DNA of 64,000 nt from Gelidibacter salicanalis (GTDB lineage: Bacteria > Bacteroidota > Bacteroidia > Flavobacteriales > Flavobacteriaceae), in NCBI RefSeq assembly GCF_007997285.1, contig NZ_VORX01000003.1, positions 1 to 64,000 on the forward strand. Reading direction: 5' to 3'. Below the pieces are notes generated by a model that ran no database searches, was not told the origin of the DNA, and saw nothing but the letters and a program-made list of their open reading frames with translations. The translations under genes were made by a program, and so were the position numbers. Shown piece after piece: positions 1 through 9,228 of the stretch. Every line of letters starts with the position of its first letter. Within the stretch, counting starts at the first letter, position 1.

Positions 1-317
1 GCGAGCAACATGTGACCATTGAAAAACAATAAGATTGAACACATGAATCGAGCTTGCTGAAAATTGTAAAACCTAGAGCAATGGTTATTAGCGAGCAACA
101 TGTGACCATTGAAAAACAATAAGATTGGACACATGAATCGAGCATGCTGAAAATTGTAAAACCTAGAGCAATGGTTATTAGCGAGCAACATGTGACCATT
201 GAAAAACAATAAGATTGAACACATGAATCGAGCTTGCTGAAAATTGTAAAACCTAGAGCAATGGTTATTAGCGAGCAACATGTGACCATTGAAAAACAAT
301 AAGATTGAACACATGAA
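1..317 (+). repeat. 90-bp tandem repeat in the pyrH leader, 3.5 copies
   Basis: Units begin at 1, 91, 181 and 271. The fourth is cut at 317, where it passes into the pyrH coding sequence. Units 1 and 3 are identical; unit 2 differs at 128 (A to G) and 144 (T to A). Each unit carries the pyrH initiation region: full units have an ATG at 43, 133 and 223 that opens a five-codon minigene (MNRAC, then TGA), and the partial unit supplies the real pyrH ATG at 313. A 7-bp hairpin (CAATGGT/ACCATTG, for example 79-85 with 105-111) recurs in front of each later ATG. All three plus frames contain stops. In related genomes tsf usually precedes pyrH; it lies outside this window. Confidence 0.93.
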
Positions 318-1020
318 ATACAAAAGAATCCTCCTGAAATTATCTGGCGAAGCATTAATGGGAGATCGTCAGTACGGGATTGACCCGCAACGATTAGAAG
401 AATATGCGGCAGATATTAGCGCCATCACCAAATTGGGTGTAGAAGTAGCCATAGTTATCGGTGGAGGAAATATTTTTAGAGGTGTTGCAGGCGCAAGTAA
501 CGGTATGGATCGCGTACAAGGCGACCATATGGGCATGCTGGCAACCGTAATTAACGGATTGGCTCTGCAAAGCGCTCTAGAAGATGCTGGCATCCCAACC
601 CGCTTACAGTCTGCAGTGCATATCAATCAGGTAGCAGAACCTTTTATCCGAAGAAAAGCGATGCGTCACCTAGAAAAAGGCCGAGTGGTCATTTTTGGTG
701 GTGGTACCGGAAATCCGTATTTTACTACAGATTCAGCAGCGGTATTGAGAGCTATAGAAATTGAAGCAGACGTAATTTTAAAAGGAACGCGTGTAGATGG
801 TATTTACAATACCGATCCTGAAAAAGACAACAGCGCGGTAAAATTTGACCACATTACTTTTGATGATGTATTGCGCAAAGGCCTTAAAGTTATGGATACT
901 ACTGCTTTTACCTTAAGTCAGGAAAATGAATTGCCAATTATTGTTTTTGATATGAACAAAAAAGGAAATCTCTTAAAAGTGGTTTTAGGCGAAAAAATCG
1001 GAACTAAAGTTAATTTATAA
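313..1020 (+). CDS. pyrH: UMP kinase (uridylate kinase)
   Basis: Phosphorylates UMP to UDP with ATP in de novo pyrimidine synthesis; a cytoplasmic, normally hexameric, amino acid kinase family enzyme. The protein has 235 residues, the usual length. Visible motifs are the N-terminal KLSGEALMG phosphate loop (about residues 9-17), GGGNIFRG (about 50-57), [12 protein letters not shown], and the C-terminal [12 protein letters not shown] and [14 protein letters not shown] segments that bind nucleotide. A TTG at 289 would extend the frame by eight residues, but family alignment and the repeat structure favour ATG 313. It is followed after 62 nt by frr, the usual pairing. The leader is unusual because it lies inside a tandem repeat. 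Confidence 0.97.
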   Translation: MKYKRILLKLSGEALMGDRQYGIDPQRLEEYAADISAITKLGVEVAIVIGGGNIFRGVAGASNGMDRVQGDHMGMLATVINGLALQSALEDAGIPTRLQSAVHINQVAEPFIRRKAMRHLEKGRVVIFGGGTGNPYFTTDSAAVLRAIEIEADVILKGTRVDGIYNTDPEKDNSAVKFDHITFDDVLRKGLKVMDTTAFTLSQENELPIIVFDMNKKGNLLKVVLGEKIGTKVNL

Positions 1021-1082
1021 CCCTAAAACAAAGCCATCTGGCTCATTTTTTGAACTGTTTTAGAATTTAAAATTTTTTAATG

Positions 1083-1640
1083 ATGAACGAAGACATTAAA
1101 TTTATATTGGATAGCACACAAGAAGCCATGGACAGCGCCATTAAGCATCTTGAAAAACAATTTACAAACATTAGGGCTGGGAAAGCTACACCGGCCATGT
1201 TGGGAAATGTAATGGTTAATTATTATGGGTCACAAACGCCCCTAGCGCAAGTAGCCAATGTGAACACGCCTGACGGAAGAACAATTTCTGTACAACCATG
1301 GGAGAAAAAGATGCTTCAAGAAATTGAAAAGGGGATTCAGATTGCAAACTTAGGGTTTAACCCAATGAATAATGGCGATTTGATTATCATCAATGTACCG
1401 CCACTAACTGAAGAACGTCGTCGTGAATTGGCCAAACAGGCTAAGGCTGAAGCTGAGGATGCTAAAATTGGGGTGCGTAGTGCTCGAAAGGATGCCAATA
1501 CTGAGATTAAAAAACTAGAAGATGTATCTGAAGATCTTCAAAAAGATGCTGAGCAAAGCGTACAACAACTTACCGATAAGTACGTTAAAAAAATTGACGA
1601 TTTCTTAGAAGCAAAAGAAAAAGAGATCATGACCGTATAA
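1083..1640 (+). CDS. frr: Ribosome-recycling factor
   Basis: Splits post-termination ribosomes together with EF-G in the cytoplasm. The protein is about 185 residues, the standard length, and all alpha/beta with the three-helix bundle pattern: N-terminal helix with the KQFTNIRAGKATPAML motif, a beta domain around GRTISVQPWEKKML and NVPPLTEERRRELAKQAK, and a charged C-terminal helix. ATG codons at 1080 and 1083 are adjacent; I chose the second because homologues start near MNEDIKF, but either is possible. It probably shares a transcript with pyrH and is closed by the hairpin at 1645. Confidence 0.97.
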   Translation: MNEDIKFILDSTQEAMDSAIKHLEKQFTNIRAGKATPAMLGNVMVNYYGSQTPLAQVANVNTPDGRTISVQPWEKKMLQEIEKGIQIANLGFNPMNNGDLIIINVPPLTEERRRELAKQAKAEAEDAKIGVRSARKDANTEIKKLEDVSEDLQKDAEQSVQQLTDKYVKKIDDFLEAKEKEIMTV

Positions 1641-1644
1641 CTAT

Positions 1645-1670
1645 AAAGCGATTTCCAAATCGCTTTTTTT
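1645..1670 (+). terminator. Intrinsic terminator after frr
   Basis: AAAGCGATTT pairs perfectly with AAATCGCTTT across a two-base loop, followed by a T run. It lies 5 nt after the frr stop. Confidence 0.9.
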
Positions 1671-1700
1671 AGCTTTACCTAATCCTTATAAAACCTCGCG

Positions 1701-2984
1701 ATGCAAAAATACTGTGCTTATCTTTTATTTATGGTTTGTTTATGGTCCGCACAGGCGCAAGTCCCAACAAAAGTTGGAGACACACTCACGGTCGTTCAAC
1801 AGGATTCCATTAAAAAAAGCAAATTTTTCAAGCAAATTGGCAATGGGTTTTTCCCAACAAAATTTATCGATATTGATTTGCGCTATCTGTTTAAATTCAA
1901 TCAATATGAAGGTGTACGGACTGGATTGGGCGGCCGTACCAATGAAAATCTTTCAGAGAAATACCGTGTAAATGGTTACGTGGTTTACGGATTTAAGGAC
2001 CATACTTTTAAATATAGTGTTGGCGGCGGATTCCGGGTTTCTGAACCTACCGACACTTGGATCAATTTAGATTATACCGATGATCTTCAAGAAACAGGCA
2101 GCTCCACTTTTTTGACGGACAAACGTTTCTTTTCATTTTTTGAGCCCCGGCTACTGAATATCAACCTCTTTCACCATCACATTACCAAGGCCATTTCAGT
2201 AGAACACAGAATTACGCCCTATTTGCTTTCTGAAACCGAATTCTCCAGAAGCAATGTGACCACTACATACGATTATACGTTTTTTGTTGATGACAAGGCA
2301 TTCAAGGAATTCAGATTGAGCACTGCACAAATGTCCTTACAATGGAATCCTTTTAATACGTTCGAAACTGTTGGGGATGTAGAGGTGGAGAAAGAAGGCT
2401 ACCCTAATTTCACCCTACAGATGACTCGGAGTTTTAAAGATGTGATTGGAGGCGATTTTAATTTTTTTAAGGCCGACTTTAGGACGATTTACAAATTAGA
2501 CCACACTGCCGATGGTAAATCTTTTACAGAAGCAACGCTCACCAGTGGGATTGCCACAGGTAAAACACCCTTGACGCATTTATACCACGCTTACCCTAAC
2601 AATATTGATAAAGAAACCATTCTACAACGGTTTTCTGTAGCCGGCATCAATAGTTTTGAAACCATGTATTTTAATGAGTTTTTCTCGGATAGGTTTGCTA
2701 CCCTTCAATTGAAACATTACTTAAAACCATTTAACATTGCAAAAAAAATGCAACCGCAAATGGTGCTCATTTCGCGTTTTGCCATTGGCGACATGCATGA
2801 TATTGACCGGCATCAACAGGTGACATTTGGCACGCTCGATAAAGGCTATTCTGAGGCAGGCTTTGAAATCAATAAAATATTATTCGGATTCGGACTGAGT
2901 TTTGCCTACCGCTATGGCGGGTACCATTTACCGGAATTTACTGATAACGTCGCGGCCAAGTTCACTTTTAATATTTCATTATAA
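1701..2984 (+). CDS. Outer-membrane beta-barrel protein, DUF5686-like (short form)
   Basis: The 427-residue protein has a signal peptide ending near AQAQ (about residue 20), then many alternating aromatic/polar strands and a C-terminal strand ending in FTFNISL, all typical of an outer-membrane barrel. The segment GVRTGLGGRTNENLS followed by NGYVVYGFKDHTFKYSVGG resembles the C-terminal barrel half of DUF5686 proteins of Bacteroidota. Those are usually about 800 residues with an N-terminal carboxypeptidase-regulatory-like domain, which is absent here. Function is unknown. It follows the frr terminator, so it probably has its own promoter. The family call comes from remembered sequence resemblance; the barrel call is firm. 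Confidence 0.72.
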   Translation: MQKYCAYLLFMVCLWSAQAQVPTKVGDTLTVVQQDSIKKSKFFKQIGNGFFPTKFIDIDLRYLFKFNQYEGVRTGLGGRTNENLSEKYRVNGYVVYGFKDHTFKYSVGGGFRVSEPTDTWINLDYTDDLQETGSSTFLTDKRFFSFFEPRLLNINLFHHHITKAISVEHRITPYLLSETEFSRSNVTTTYDYTFFVDDKAFKEFRLSTAQMSLQWNPFNTFETVGDVEVEKEGYPNFTLQMTRSFKDVIGGDFNFFKADFRTIYKLDHTADGKSFTEATLTSGIATGKTPLTHLYHAYPNNIDKETILQRFSVAGINSFETMYFNEFFSDRFATLQLKHYLKPFNIAKKMQPQMVLISRFAIGDMHDIDRHQQVTFGTLDKGYSEAGFEINKILFGFGLSFAYRYGGYHLPEFTDNVAAKFTFNISL

Positions 2985-3008
2985 ACGACCGGCAAATCTA
3001 TTTTTTCA

Positions 3009-3016
3009 TAAATTTG
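3009..3016 (+). promoter_or_regulatory. -7 box of the RND/MMPL exporter gene
   Basis: TAAATTTG matches the Bacteroidota -7 consensus TAnnTTTG and ends 17 nt before ATG 3034. No TTG was found at the expected -33 distance. Confidence 0.5.
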
Positions 3017-3033
3017 CTATTGTACAAAATGCC

Positions 3034-5424
3034 ATGTCTAAATTATCTACAAAAAGTTTTTGGGAAGCTGTAGCGCGATTGATACTGCGAAACAAGATCA
3101 TCATTCTGATCGGTATTGTATTGATAACGCTGCTTTTCAGCACCCAATGGAAAAACATGCGCTTCACATTTACAGAAGCCAATCTTTTGCCAAATGACCA
3201 CGAGGTCAATCTTACCTACAATAAGTTTTTGGATATTTTTGGAGAGGAAGGCAATCTTGTGGTGCTTGGCGTTAAGGATTCCTCACTTTATACGGTTGAA
3301 AAGTTAAACGCTTGGAACAGACTTTCAGAAAGCTTTAAGCAGTATGATGAAGTTGAGACCGTGCTCAGCATACAAGATTTACAGAAGCTCGTCAAGAATA
3401 CAGATCTGCAAAAGTTTGACTTGCAACCCTTCATAAAGGACTCGTTGACCTCCTTAGCGCAAATAGACACCTTGCAGCAAGAGCTGTTTCAACAATATCC
3501 ATTTTACGACAATTTCCTATTTAATAAAGAAACCCGTACCATAAGAACCGCTATCTACCTTAAAAAAGATATTGTCAACACTGCCGCCCGGAAAGATTTT
3601 ATTATTGACATCCTAGAAGCTAACGTAAAGACGTTTGAGGAAACTTATGATTTAGATGTCAGAGTTTCCGGAATGCCGTACATCCGAACGCTAAACTCCC
3701 AGAGCATTGTCGATGAGATTGGCCTGTTTATTGGCGCGGCCTTATTGGTTACGTCCTTTATCTTCTTTTTGTTCTTCAGATCCGTCAGAGCGACGCTCAT
3801 TGCGCTGTTGGTGGTTTCCGTAGGGGTGATGTGGACTTTCGGGATTATCGGACTTTTGGGCTACGAAATTACCGTACTCACTGCCTTAATTCCTCCATTA
3901 ATAATTGTCATAGGGATTCCTAACTGTATTTTCCTGATCAATAAGTATCAGCATGAGGTGAAATTGCACGGTAATAAGGTAAGATCATTACAACGGGTTA
4001 TCACCAAAATTGGGAACGCCACCTTAATGACCAACATGACTACGGCATCAGGTTTTGCAACGTTTATTTTAACTGAAAGCACTTTATTAAAAGAATTCGG
4101 TATTGTCGCCTCGTTGAGTATCATCTCCATATTCATTCTGTCCATACTGATCATCCCAATCATCTATACCTTTTTACCGTATCCTAAAGAGCGCCACCTA
4201 GACCACTTTAACCGACGTTGGACCACCGGATTTGTCAATTGGATGGCCCGCATGGTTAAAGAACGTCGCATCACCATATACATTACTGCGGTAAGTTTAT
4301 TGACCTTGAGTTTGGTCGGTATTTTCCAGATTAAAATTTCCGGAAGTTTGATTGAGGATATGCCGCAAAACACGGAATTCTTTAAGGACATCCGCTTTTT
4401 TGAAGACGAATTCAATGGGATCATGCCGTTGGAAATCATGATAGATACCAAACGCAAAAAAGGGGTCATGAAATTGAGCACGCTCAAACGCATGAACGAG
4501 CTGGAAGAGTATATTAATAACATTCCCCAACTCTCCCGCTCCGTATCTGTAGTCAGTTTGGTAAAATATTCCAAGCAGGCTTATTATAACGGAAATCCAA
4601 AATACTACCAACTTCCAACAAGCCAGGAAAACAGTTTTATATTGTCTTACGCTAAAAACTCAAGTACGGAAGCTGACCTTTTAAAGAGCTTTGTGGATAG
4701 TACGGGCCGTTATGCTCGGATCACTACCTTTATGAAAGATATTGGTACGGACAAAATGGAACGTATTGAAGAAGGCATTCAAACTGAAATTGATAAATTA
4801 TTTCCGGAAGAGCAGTATGAGGTCATCATGACCGGAAAGGCCTTAGTTTTCCAAAAAGGCACAAAATATTTAGTAAAAAATCTATTTATTTCCCTCTCAC
4901 TGGCCATTTTGTTAATTGCACTTTTTATGGCCTATTTGTTCCGATCGTTCAGAATGATTGTCGTGTCCTTAATCCCCAACCTATTGCCGCTCCTCATCAC
5001 GGCTGGTCTGATGGGATACTTGGGAGTACCTATAAAACCTTCTACTATTTTGGTGTTTAGTATAGCCTTTGGAATTTCAGTAGATGATACCATTCACTTT
5101 TTGGCCAAATACCGTCAGGAATTGCAGGCTAATAATTGGAGGATTAAGAAGTCCGTATACGGTGCATTACGTGAAACTGGCGTCAGTATGTTTTATACCT
5201 CGATTGTATTATTCTTCGGGTTTTCCGTATTTACACTGTCAAGTTTTGGAGGGACGGTTGCCTTAGGAGCATTAGTTTCAGCCACATTATTATTTGCCAT
5301 GCTCTCTAACCTACTGCTGCTACCATCCCTGCTGTTATCTTTAGAGAAAAGTATCGCCAACAAGCATACCTTAAAAGAACCTACAATAAACATCATTCCG
5401 GAAGAGGATGACACAGAAGCTTAA
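3034..5424 (+). CDS. RND/MMPL-family transporter (predicted exporter)
   Basis: A 796-residue inner-membrane protein with the duplicated RND layout: one N-terminal membrane span (about residues 20-40), a large periplasmic domain, five or six spans (about 230-390), a second periplasmic domain and a second span cluster (about 620-770). The segment SIAFGISVDDTIHFLAKYR is the sterol-sensing/RND-type motif of MMPL proteins. The substrate is unknown; relatives include lipid and hopanoid exporters. An in-frame start at 2902 would overlap the preceding gene, but ATG 3034 sits just after a -7 box and begins a natural N terminus (MSKLSTKSFWE). No adaptor or outer-membrane partner lies beside it. Confidence 0.85.
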   Translation: MSKLSTKSFWEAVARLILRNKIIILIGIVLITLLFSTQWKNMRFTFTEANLLPNDHEVNLTYNKFLDIFGEEGNLVVLGVKDSSLYTVEKLNAWNRLSESFKQYDEVETVLSIQDLQKLVKNTDLQKFDLQPFIKDSLTSLAQIDTLQQELFQQYPFYDNFLFNKETRTIRTAIYLKKDIVNTAARKDFIIDILEANVKTFEETYDLDVRVSGMPYIRTLNSQSIVDEIGLFIGAALLVTSFIFFLFFRSVRATLIALLVVSVGVMWTFGIIGLLGYEITVLTALIPPLIIVIGIPNCIFLINKYQHEVKLHGNKVRSLQRVITKIGNATLMTNMTTASGFATFILTESTLLKEFGIVASLSIISIFILSILIIPIIYTFLPYPKERHLDHFNRRWTTGFVNWMARMVKERRITIYITAVSLLTLSLVGIFQIKISGSLIEDMPQNTEFFKDIRFFEDEFNGIMPLEIMIDTKRKKGVMKLSTLKRMNELEEYINNIPQLSRSVSVVSLVKYSKQAYYNGNPKYYQLPTSQENSFILSYAKNSSTEADLLKSFVDSTGRYARITTFMKDIGTDKMERIEEGIQTEIDKLFPEEQYEVIMTGKALVFQKGTKYLVKNLFISLSLAILLIALFMAYLFRSFRMIVVSLIPNLLPLLITAGLMGYLGVPIKPSTILVFSIAFGISVDDTIHFLAKYRQELQANNWRIKKSVYGALRETGVSMFYTSIVLFFGFSVFTLSSFGGTVALGALVSATLLFAMLSNLLLLPSLLLSLEKSIANKHTLKEPTINIIPEEDDTEA

Positions 5425-5442
5425 ATTCTTCTATAAAACAGC

Positions 5443-5487
5443 CAAATTCCAAAAGAAGTACTTTCCATTTTGGAATTTGTTTTTTTA
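5443..5487 (+). terminator. Intrinsic terminator after the exporter gene
   Basis: CAAATTCCAAAA pairs with TTTTGGAATTTG (12 bp), followed by seven T. Confidence 0.88.
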
Positions 5488-5499
5488 AATCTTTGGGGC

Positions 5500-5529
5500 T
5501 TGAAAGCCGCTTGGCTTTTTTTATCTTTG
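5500..5529 (+). promoter_or_regulatory. asnS promoter (TTG-N19-TATCTTTG)
   Basis: TTG at 5500-5502 and TATCTTTG at 5522-5529 are separated by 19 nt, the ideal Bacteroidota layout, ending 19 nt before the asnS ATG. Confidence 0.8.
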
Positions 5530-5548
5530 CACACTTAAATTTATAACA

Positions 5549-6982
5549 ATGACATCAAAAACTGTTGCACAACTTTTAAAGGCCGATTTTAAATCGCAGG
5601 ACATTGACATCAAGGGGTGGGTTAGAACCTTTAGAGCGAACCGTTTTATTGCTTTAAATGATGGGTCTTCACTTCAAAATATACAGTGTGTTGTTGATTT
5701 TGAAAATACGGATGAAAAAACTTTAAAGCGTATCACTACTGGTGCTGCTGTTCATATTAAAGGCGAATTGATTGAAAGTCAAGGAAAAGGACAATCTGTT
5801 GAAATTAAAGTTAACAAGATTATAATTTTAGGCGATTCTGATCCAGAGACTTATCCAATTCAACCTAAAAAACATTCGTTTGAGTTTTTACGTGAAAATG
5901 CCCATTTACGCACCAGAACCAATACGTTTAGTGCGGTAATGCGTTTGCGTTCCACCTTATCATTTGCCATCCATAAATATTTCAATGATAACGGTTTTTA
6001 CTATATGCACACGCCAATCATTACCGGAAGTGATGCGGAAGGCGCAGGCGAAATGTTTCGTGTTACTGGATTAGATCCAAAAAACCCACCATTAACTGAA
6101 ACTGGTGCCGTTAATTATAAAGAAGATTTCTTTGGCAAGGAAACTAATCTAACCGTTTCTGGTCAGTTGGAAGCAGAGTCCTACGCCATGTCATTAGGTA
6201 AAGTTTATACTTTTGGACCAACTTTTAGAGCTGAAAACTCCAACACCTCTCGCCATTTGGCCGAATTTTGGATGATTGAGCCAGAAGTCGCTTTTATGGA
6301 CTTGGCTGGCAATATGGACTTGGCGGAAGATTTCCTGAAATCAGTATTAAGCTATATCCTTGAACACAATCGTGAAGATTTAGAGTTTTTGGAACAACGT
6401 TTACTTGACGAAGAAAAGACAAAGCCTCAGGCTGAACGTTCAGAAATGAGCTTAATTGATAAACTTAAATTTGTAGTGGATAATAACTTCAAACGCGTGA
6501 GTTATACAGAAGCTATTGATATCTTAAAGAATTCTAAGCCTAACAAAAAGAAGCAATTCAACTACATCATTGAAGAATGGGGTGCCGATCTTCAAAGTGA
6601 GCACGAACGCTTTTTAGTGGAGAAACACTTTAAATGTCCAGTCATTTTATTTGATTACCCAGCTAACATTAAAGCATTTTACATGCGCTTAAATGAAGAT
6701 GGCAAAACCGTTCGCGCAATGGACATTTTATTTCCAGGCATTGGCGAAATGGTGGGAGGTTCGCAACGTGAAGAGCGTTTAGAAGTTCTTAAAGAAAAAA
6801 TGAAAGCTTTAGAAATTGATGAAGAAGAACTGTGGTGGTATTTAGATTTGCGTAAATACGGAACCGCAGTGCATTCAGGCTTCGGACTAGGTTTTGAACG
6901 GTTGGTCATGTTTGTGACTGGCATGGGCAATATCCGTGACGTCATTCCATTCCCGAGAACACCGCACAACGCCGATTTTTAG
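5549..6982 (+). CDS. asnS: Asparaginyl-tRNA synthetase
   Basis: Class II aminoacyl-tRNA synthetase charging tRNA-Asn in the cytoplasm. The 477-residue protein has an N-terminal OB-fold anticodon-binding domain (DIDKGWVRTFR-like start, about residues 15-110) and a catalytic domain with class II motif 2 (FRAENSNTSRHLAEFW) and motif 3 (GFGLGFERLVMFVTG) near the C terminus. The GEMFRVTGLD segment and the insertion in the middle are typical of AsnRS rather than AspRS; the aspartyl enzyme is encoded separately at 62781. Its own promoter and a downstream terminator indicate a single-gene transcript. Confidence 0.97.
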   Translation: MTSKTVAQLLKADFKSQDIDIKGWVRTFRANRFIALNDGSSLQNIQCVVDFENTDEKTLKRITTGAAVHIKGELIESQGKGQSVEIKVNKIIILGDSDPETYPIQPKKHSFEFLRENAHLRTRTNTFSAVMRLRSTLSFAIHKYFNDNGFYYMHTPIITGSDAEGAGEMFRVTGLDPKNPPLTETGAVNYKEDFFGKETNLTVSGQLEAESYAMSLGKVYTFGPTFRAENSNTSRHLAEFWMIEPEVAFMDLAGNMDLAEDFLKSVLSYILEHNREDLEFLEQRLLDEEKTKPQAERSEMSLIDKLKFVVDNNFKRVSYTEAIDILKNSKPNKKKQFNYIIEEWGADLQSEHERFLVEKHFKCPVILFDYPANIKAFYMRLNEDGKTVRAMDILFPGIGEMVGGSQREERLEVLKEKMKALEIDEEELWWYLDLRKYGTAVHSGFGLGFERLVMFVTGMGNIRDVIPFPRTPHNADF

Positions 6983-7042
6983 TAAACCTTAAACCTTTTT
7001 TAGACCCTATTCAGAGCCGTCTCAAAAACGTAAATATTTCAC

Positions 7043-7082
7043 AAAACAATCTATATTTATTACATTTATAGATTGTTTTTTC
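7043..7082 (+). terminator. Intrinsic terminator after asnS
   Basis: AAAACAATCTATA pairs perfectly with TATAGATTGTTTT (13 bp, 11-nt loop), followed by T-rich sequence. Confidence 0.85.
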
Positions 7083-7110
7083 TATTTTAGACTAAAACCA
7101 TTTTAAACGT

Positions 7111-8571
7111 ATGCTAAAGCAGTATTTACAGTTCAAATTATCCCAAAAGTTGTCGCCGCAACAAATTCAGTTGATGAAGCTGATTCAATTGCCTACGCAA
7201 GCATTTGAGCAACGTTTAAAACAGGAAATGGAAGAGAATCCGGCTTTGGAATCGGGCAAGGAATCTGATGAACTGGATGATAGTTTTGATGAATTTGACA
7301 ACACCCAAGAGGAGTACGATGATTCTGACCAGATTGGAGAAGACATCAACGTTGATGAATATTTGAGCGATGACGATGTCCCCGACTATAGAACCCAAGC
7401 CAATAATTACAGCGCGGATGATGAAGACAAGGATATCCCGTTTGCCGCTGGAACTTCGTTTACCCAATATTTGACCAACCAGCTCAACACCTTCAGATTG
7501 ACCGATGACGAACGAGATATTGCAGAATTTTTGGTGGGCAGTGTCGATGAAAGTGGCTATATCAGACGTTCATTGGCTGATATTACAGACGATTTGGCTT
7601 TTACCCAAAATGTCTTTACGGACGAAAAATCGATAGAAAAAGTGCTTCATGTGGTCCATCAATTGGATCCTGCAGGAGTTGGTGCGCGTAATCTTCAGGA
7701 ATGCTTAAGTATTCAATTGCACCGCCGGGAAAAAAATCCGGATGTAGAATTGGCTATTGAGATTATTGACAATGCCTTTGACCAATTTACCAAAAAGCAT
7801 TACAAAAAATTAATCCAGAAGTTCGACATTACTGAGATGCAACTTAAAGATGCTATTGACGAGATTGAACGCTTGAATCCAAAACCAGGAGGTTCCTACT
7901 CTGGAAACAATAGAATTGTGGAGCATATCGTACCAGATTTTGCCATTAGAATTGTTGATGGCGAATTGGAATTGACCTTGAATGGTAGAAACGCTCCAGA
8001 ATTGCACGTGTCTAGAGAGTATAGCAATATGATGAAAGGCTATAAGGAGGCAAAAGACAAGTCGAAATCTCAAAAAGATGCGGTCATGTTCATCAAACAG
8101 AAGTTAGATGCGGCCAAGTGGTTTATAGAAGCCATTAAACAGCGTCAGCAGACCTTGTTTGTAACCATGAGTTCCATTATGCATTATCAGAAGGAATATT
8201 TCCTTTCGGGGGATGAGCGCAAACTTAAACCGATGATTTTAAAGGACATTGCCGATGAAATTGAAATGGATGTTTCCACCGTATCTCGCGTGGCCAACAG
8301 CAAATACGTAGATACACCTTATGGCACTAAATTGATTAAAGAATTCTTCTCAGAATCCATGACCAATGACCAGGGCGAAGAAGTCTCTACGCGTGAAATT
8401 AAAAAAATATTGGAGACAGTTATTGAAGATGAAAACAAACGCAAACCACTAACTGATGAAAAATTGGCTAGCATTTTATTAGAAAAAGGCTACCCAATTG
8501 CAAGACGTACAGTTGCCAAATACAGAGAACAGTTAGATATTCCTGTGGCGCGATTACGCAAAAAAATATGA
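7111..8571 (+). CDS. rpoN: RNA polymerase sigma-54 factor
   Basis: Alternative sigma factor recognising -24/-12 promoters and needing an AAA+ activator. The 486-residue protein has the Gln-rich activator-interacting region I (MLKQYLQFKLSQKLSPQQ to about residue 48), an acidic region II (about 48-110), the core-binding domain (about 115-320) and the C-terminal DNA-binding part ending in the RpoN box ARRTVAKYRE (about residues 465-474). No sigma-54 activator gene is visible nearby. It overlaps the next gene by 4 nt (ATGA), so the two are probably translationally coupled. Confidence 0.97.
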   Translation: MLKQYLQFKLSQKLSPQQIQLMKLIQLPTQAFEQRLKQEMEENPALESGKESDELDDSFDEFDNTQEEYDDSDQIGEDINVDEYLSDDDVPDYRTQANNYSADDEDKDIPFAAGTSFTQYLTNQLNTFRLTDDERDIAEFLVGSVDESGYIRRSLADITDDLAFTQNVFTDEKSIEKVLHVVHQLDPAGVGARNLQECLSIQLHRREKNPDVELAIEIIDNAFDQFTKKHYKKLIQKFDITEMQLKDAIDEIERLNPKPGGSYSGNNRIVEHIVPDFAIRIVDGELELTLNGRNAPELHVSREYSNMMKGYKEAKDKSKSQKDAVMFIKQKLDAAKWFIEAIKQRQQTLFVTMSSIMHYQKEYFLSGDERKLKPMILKDIADEIEMDVSTVSRVANSKYVDTPYGTKLIKEFFSESMTNDQGEEVSTREIKKILETVIEDENKRKPLTDEKLASILLEKGYPIARRTVAKYREQLDIPVARLRKKI

Positions 8572-9176
8572 TACACTATCTTTTAAAGAGTATCTCTTAT
8601 ATTTTCCACCCATTGATCATGCCCTTGCTTGGGGTGATTTTTTATTTTTCGAAAACACCACGATTTATTCCAGATCCTGTGATAAAGGCCAAACTGTTTT
8701 CAATTACCATATTAACACTGATACTTCCCATTCTACTCTATTTTTTGCTTAAAACCATAAAACAAGTCGAATCGCTACATCTTAAATCCACTAAAGAACG
8801 CCTTATCCCTCTGTTCTTAAATACGGTAATTATTGGATTAATTTTAAAGCGGGTGTTGCCTTATCACGAACTACCAGAATTGTATTACTTCTATTTGGGC
8901 ATTCTGTTTTCTACATTAGCCTGTCTCTTCTTAGCTGTTTTTAAAATCAAGGCGAGCATTCATATGATTGCAAGTGCCGGATTTTTCATGTTTGCCCTCG
9001 CATTAAGCATACATTTTAAAATTAATATCAATGGGACCATTGCCTTAATGTGCATCATCATCGGGGCTATAGCAACGTCGCGATTGCACTTAAAAGCACA
9101 TACTAATGTGGAGTTGATACTAGGCTTTTTTGTAGGCTTAGTACCACAACTCATTTTACTGAATTATTGGCTATAG
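8568..9176 (+). CDS. Multi-pass membrane protein of unknown function
   Basis: The 202-residue protein is highly hydrophobic with about six predicted membrane spans and few polar loops. The C-terminal segment SRLHLKAHTNVELILGFF recalls the SR-x-H-x5-D region of PAP2 phosphatases, but the preceding PAP2 motifs are not visible, so I do not call it a phosphatase. It starts inside the rpoN stop codon, and I recall a membrane protein in this position in other Flavobacteriia. Role unknown. Confidence 0.8.
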   Translation: MIHYLLKSISYIFHPLIMPLLGVIFYFSKTPRFIPDPVIKAKLFSITILTLILPILLYFLLKTIKQVESLHLKSTKERLIPLFLNTVIIGLILKRVLPYHELPELYYFYLGILFSTLACLFLAVFKIKASIHMIASAGFFMFALALSIHFKININGTIALMCIIIGAIATSRLHLKAHTNVELILGFFVGLVPQLILLNYWL

Positions 9177-9228
9177 TGCGCTTCAAACGAATTTTTATAA
9201 ATGGCCTGAAAAAAGGTTAGGCTTAAAA

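Noticed and set aside
1-316. Open reading frame on the minus strand running through all pyrH leader repeats
   Set aside because: The unit length of 90 nt is a multiple of three, so one frame without a stop in a unit stays open through every copy. No family, no promoter; a repeat artefact.
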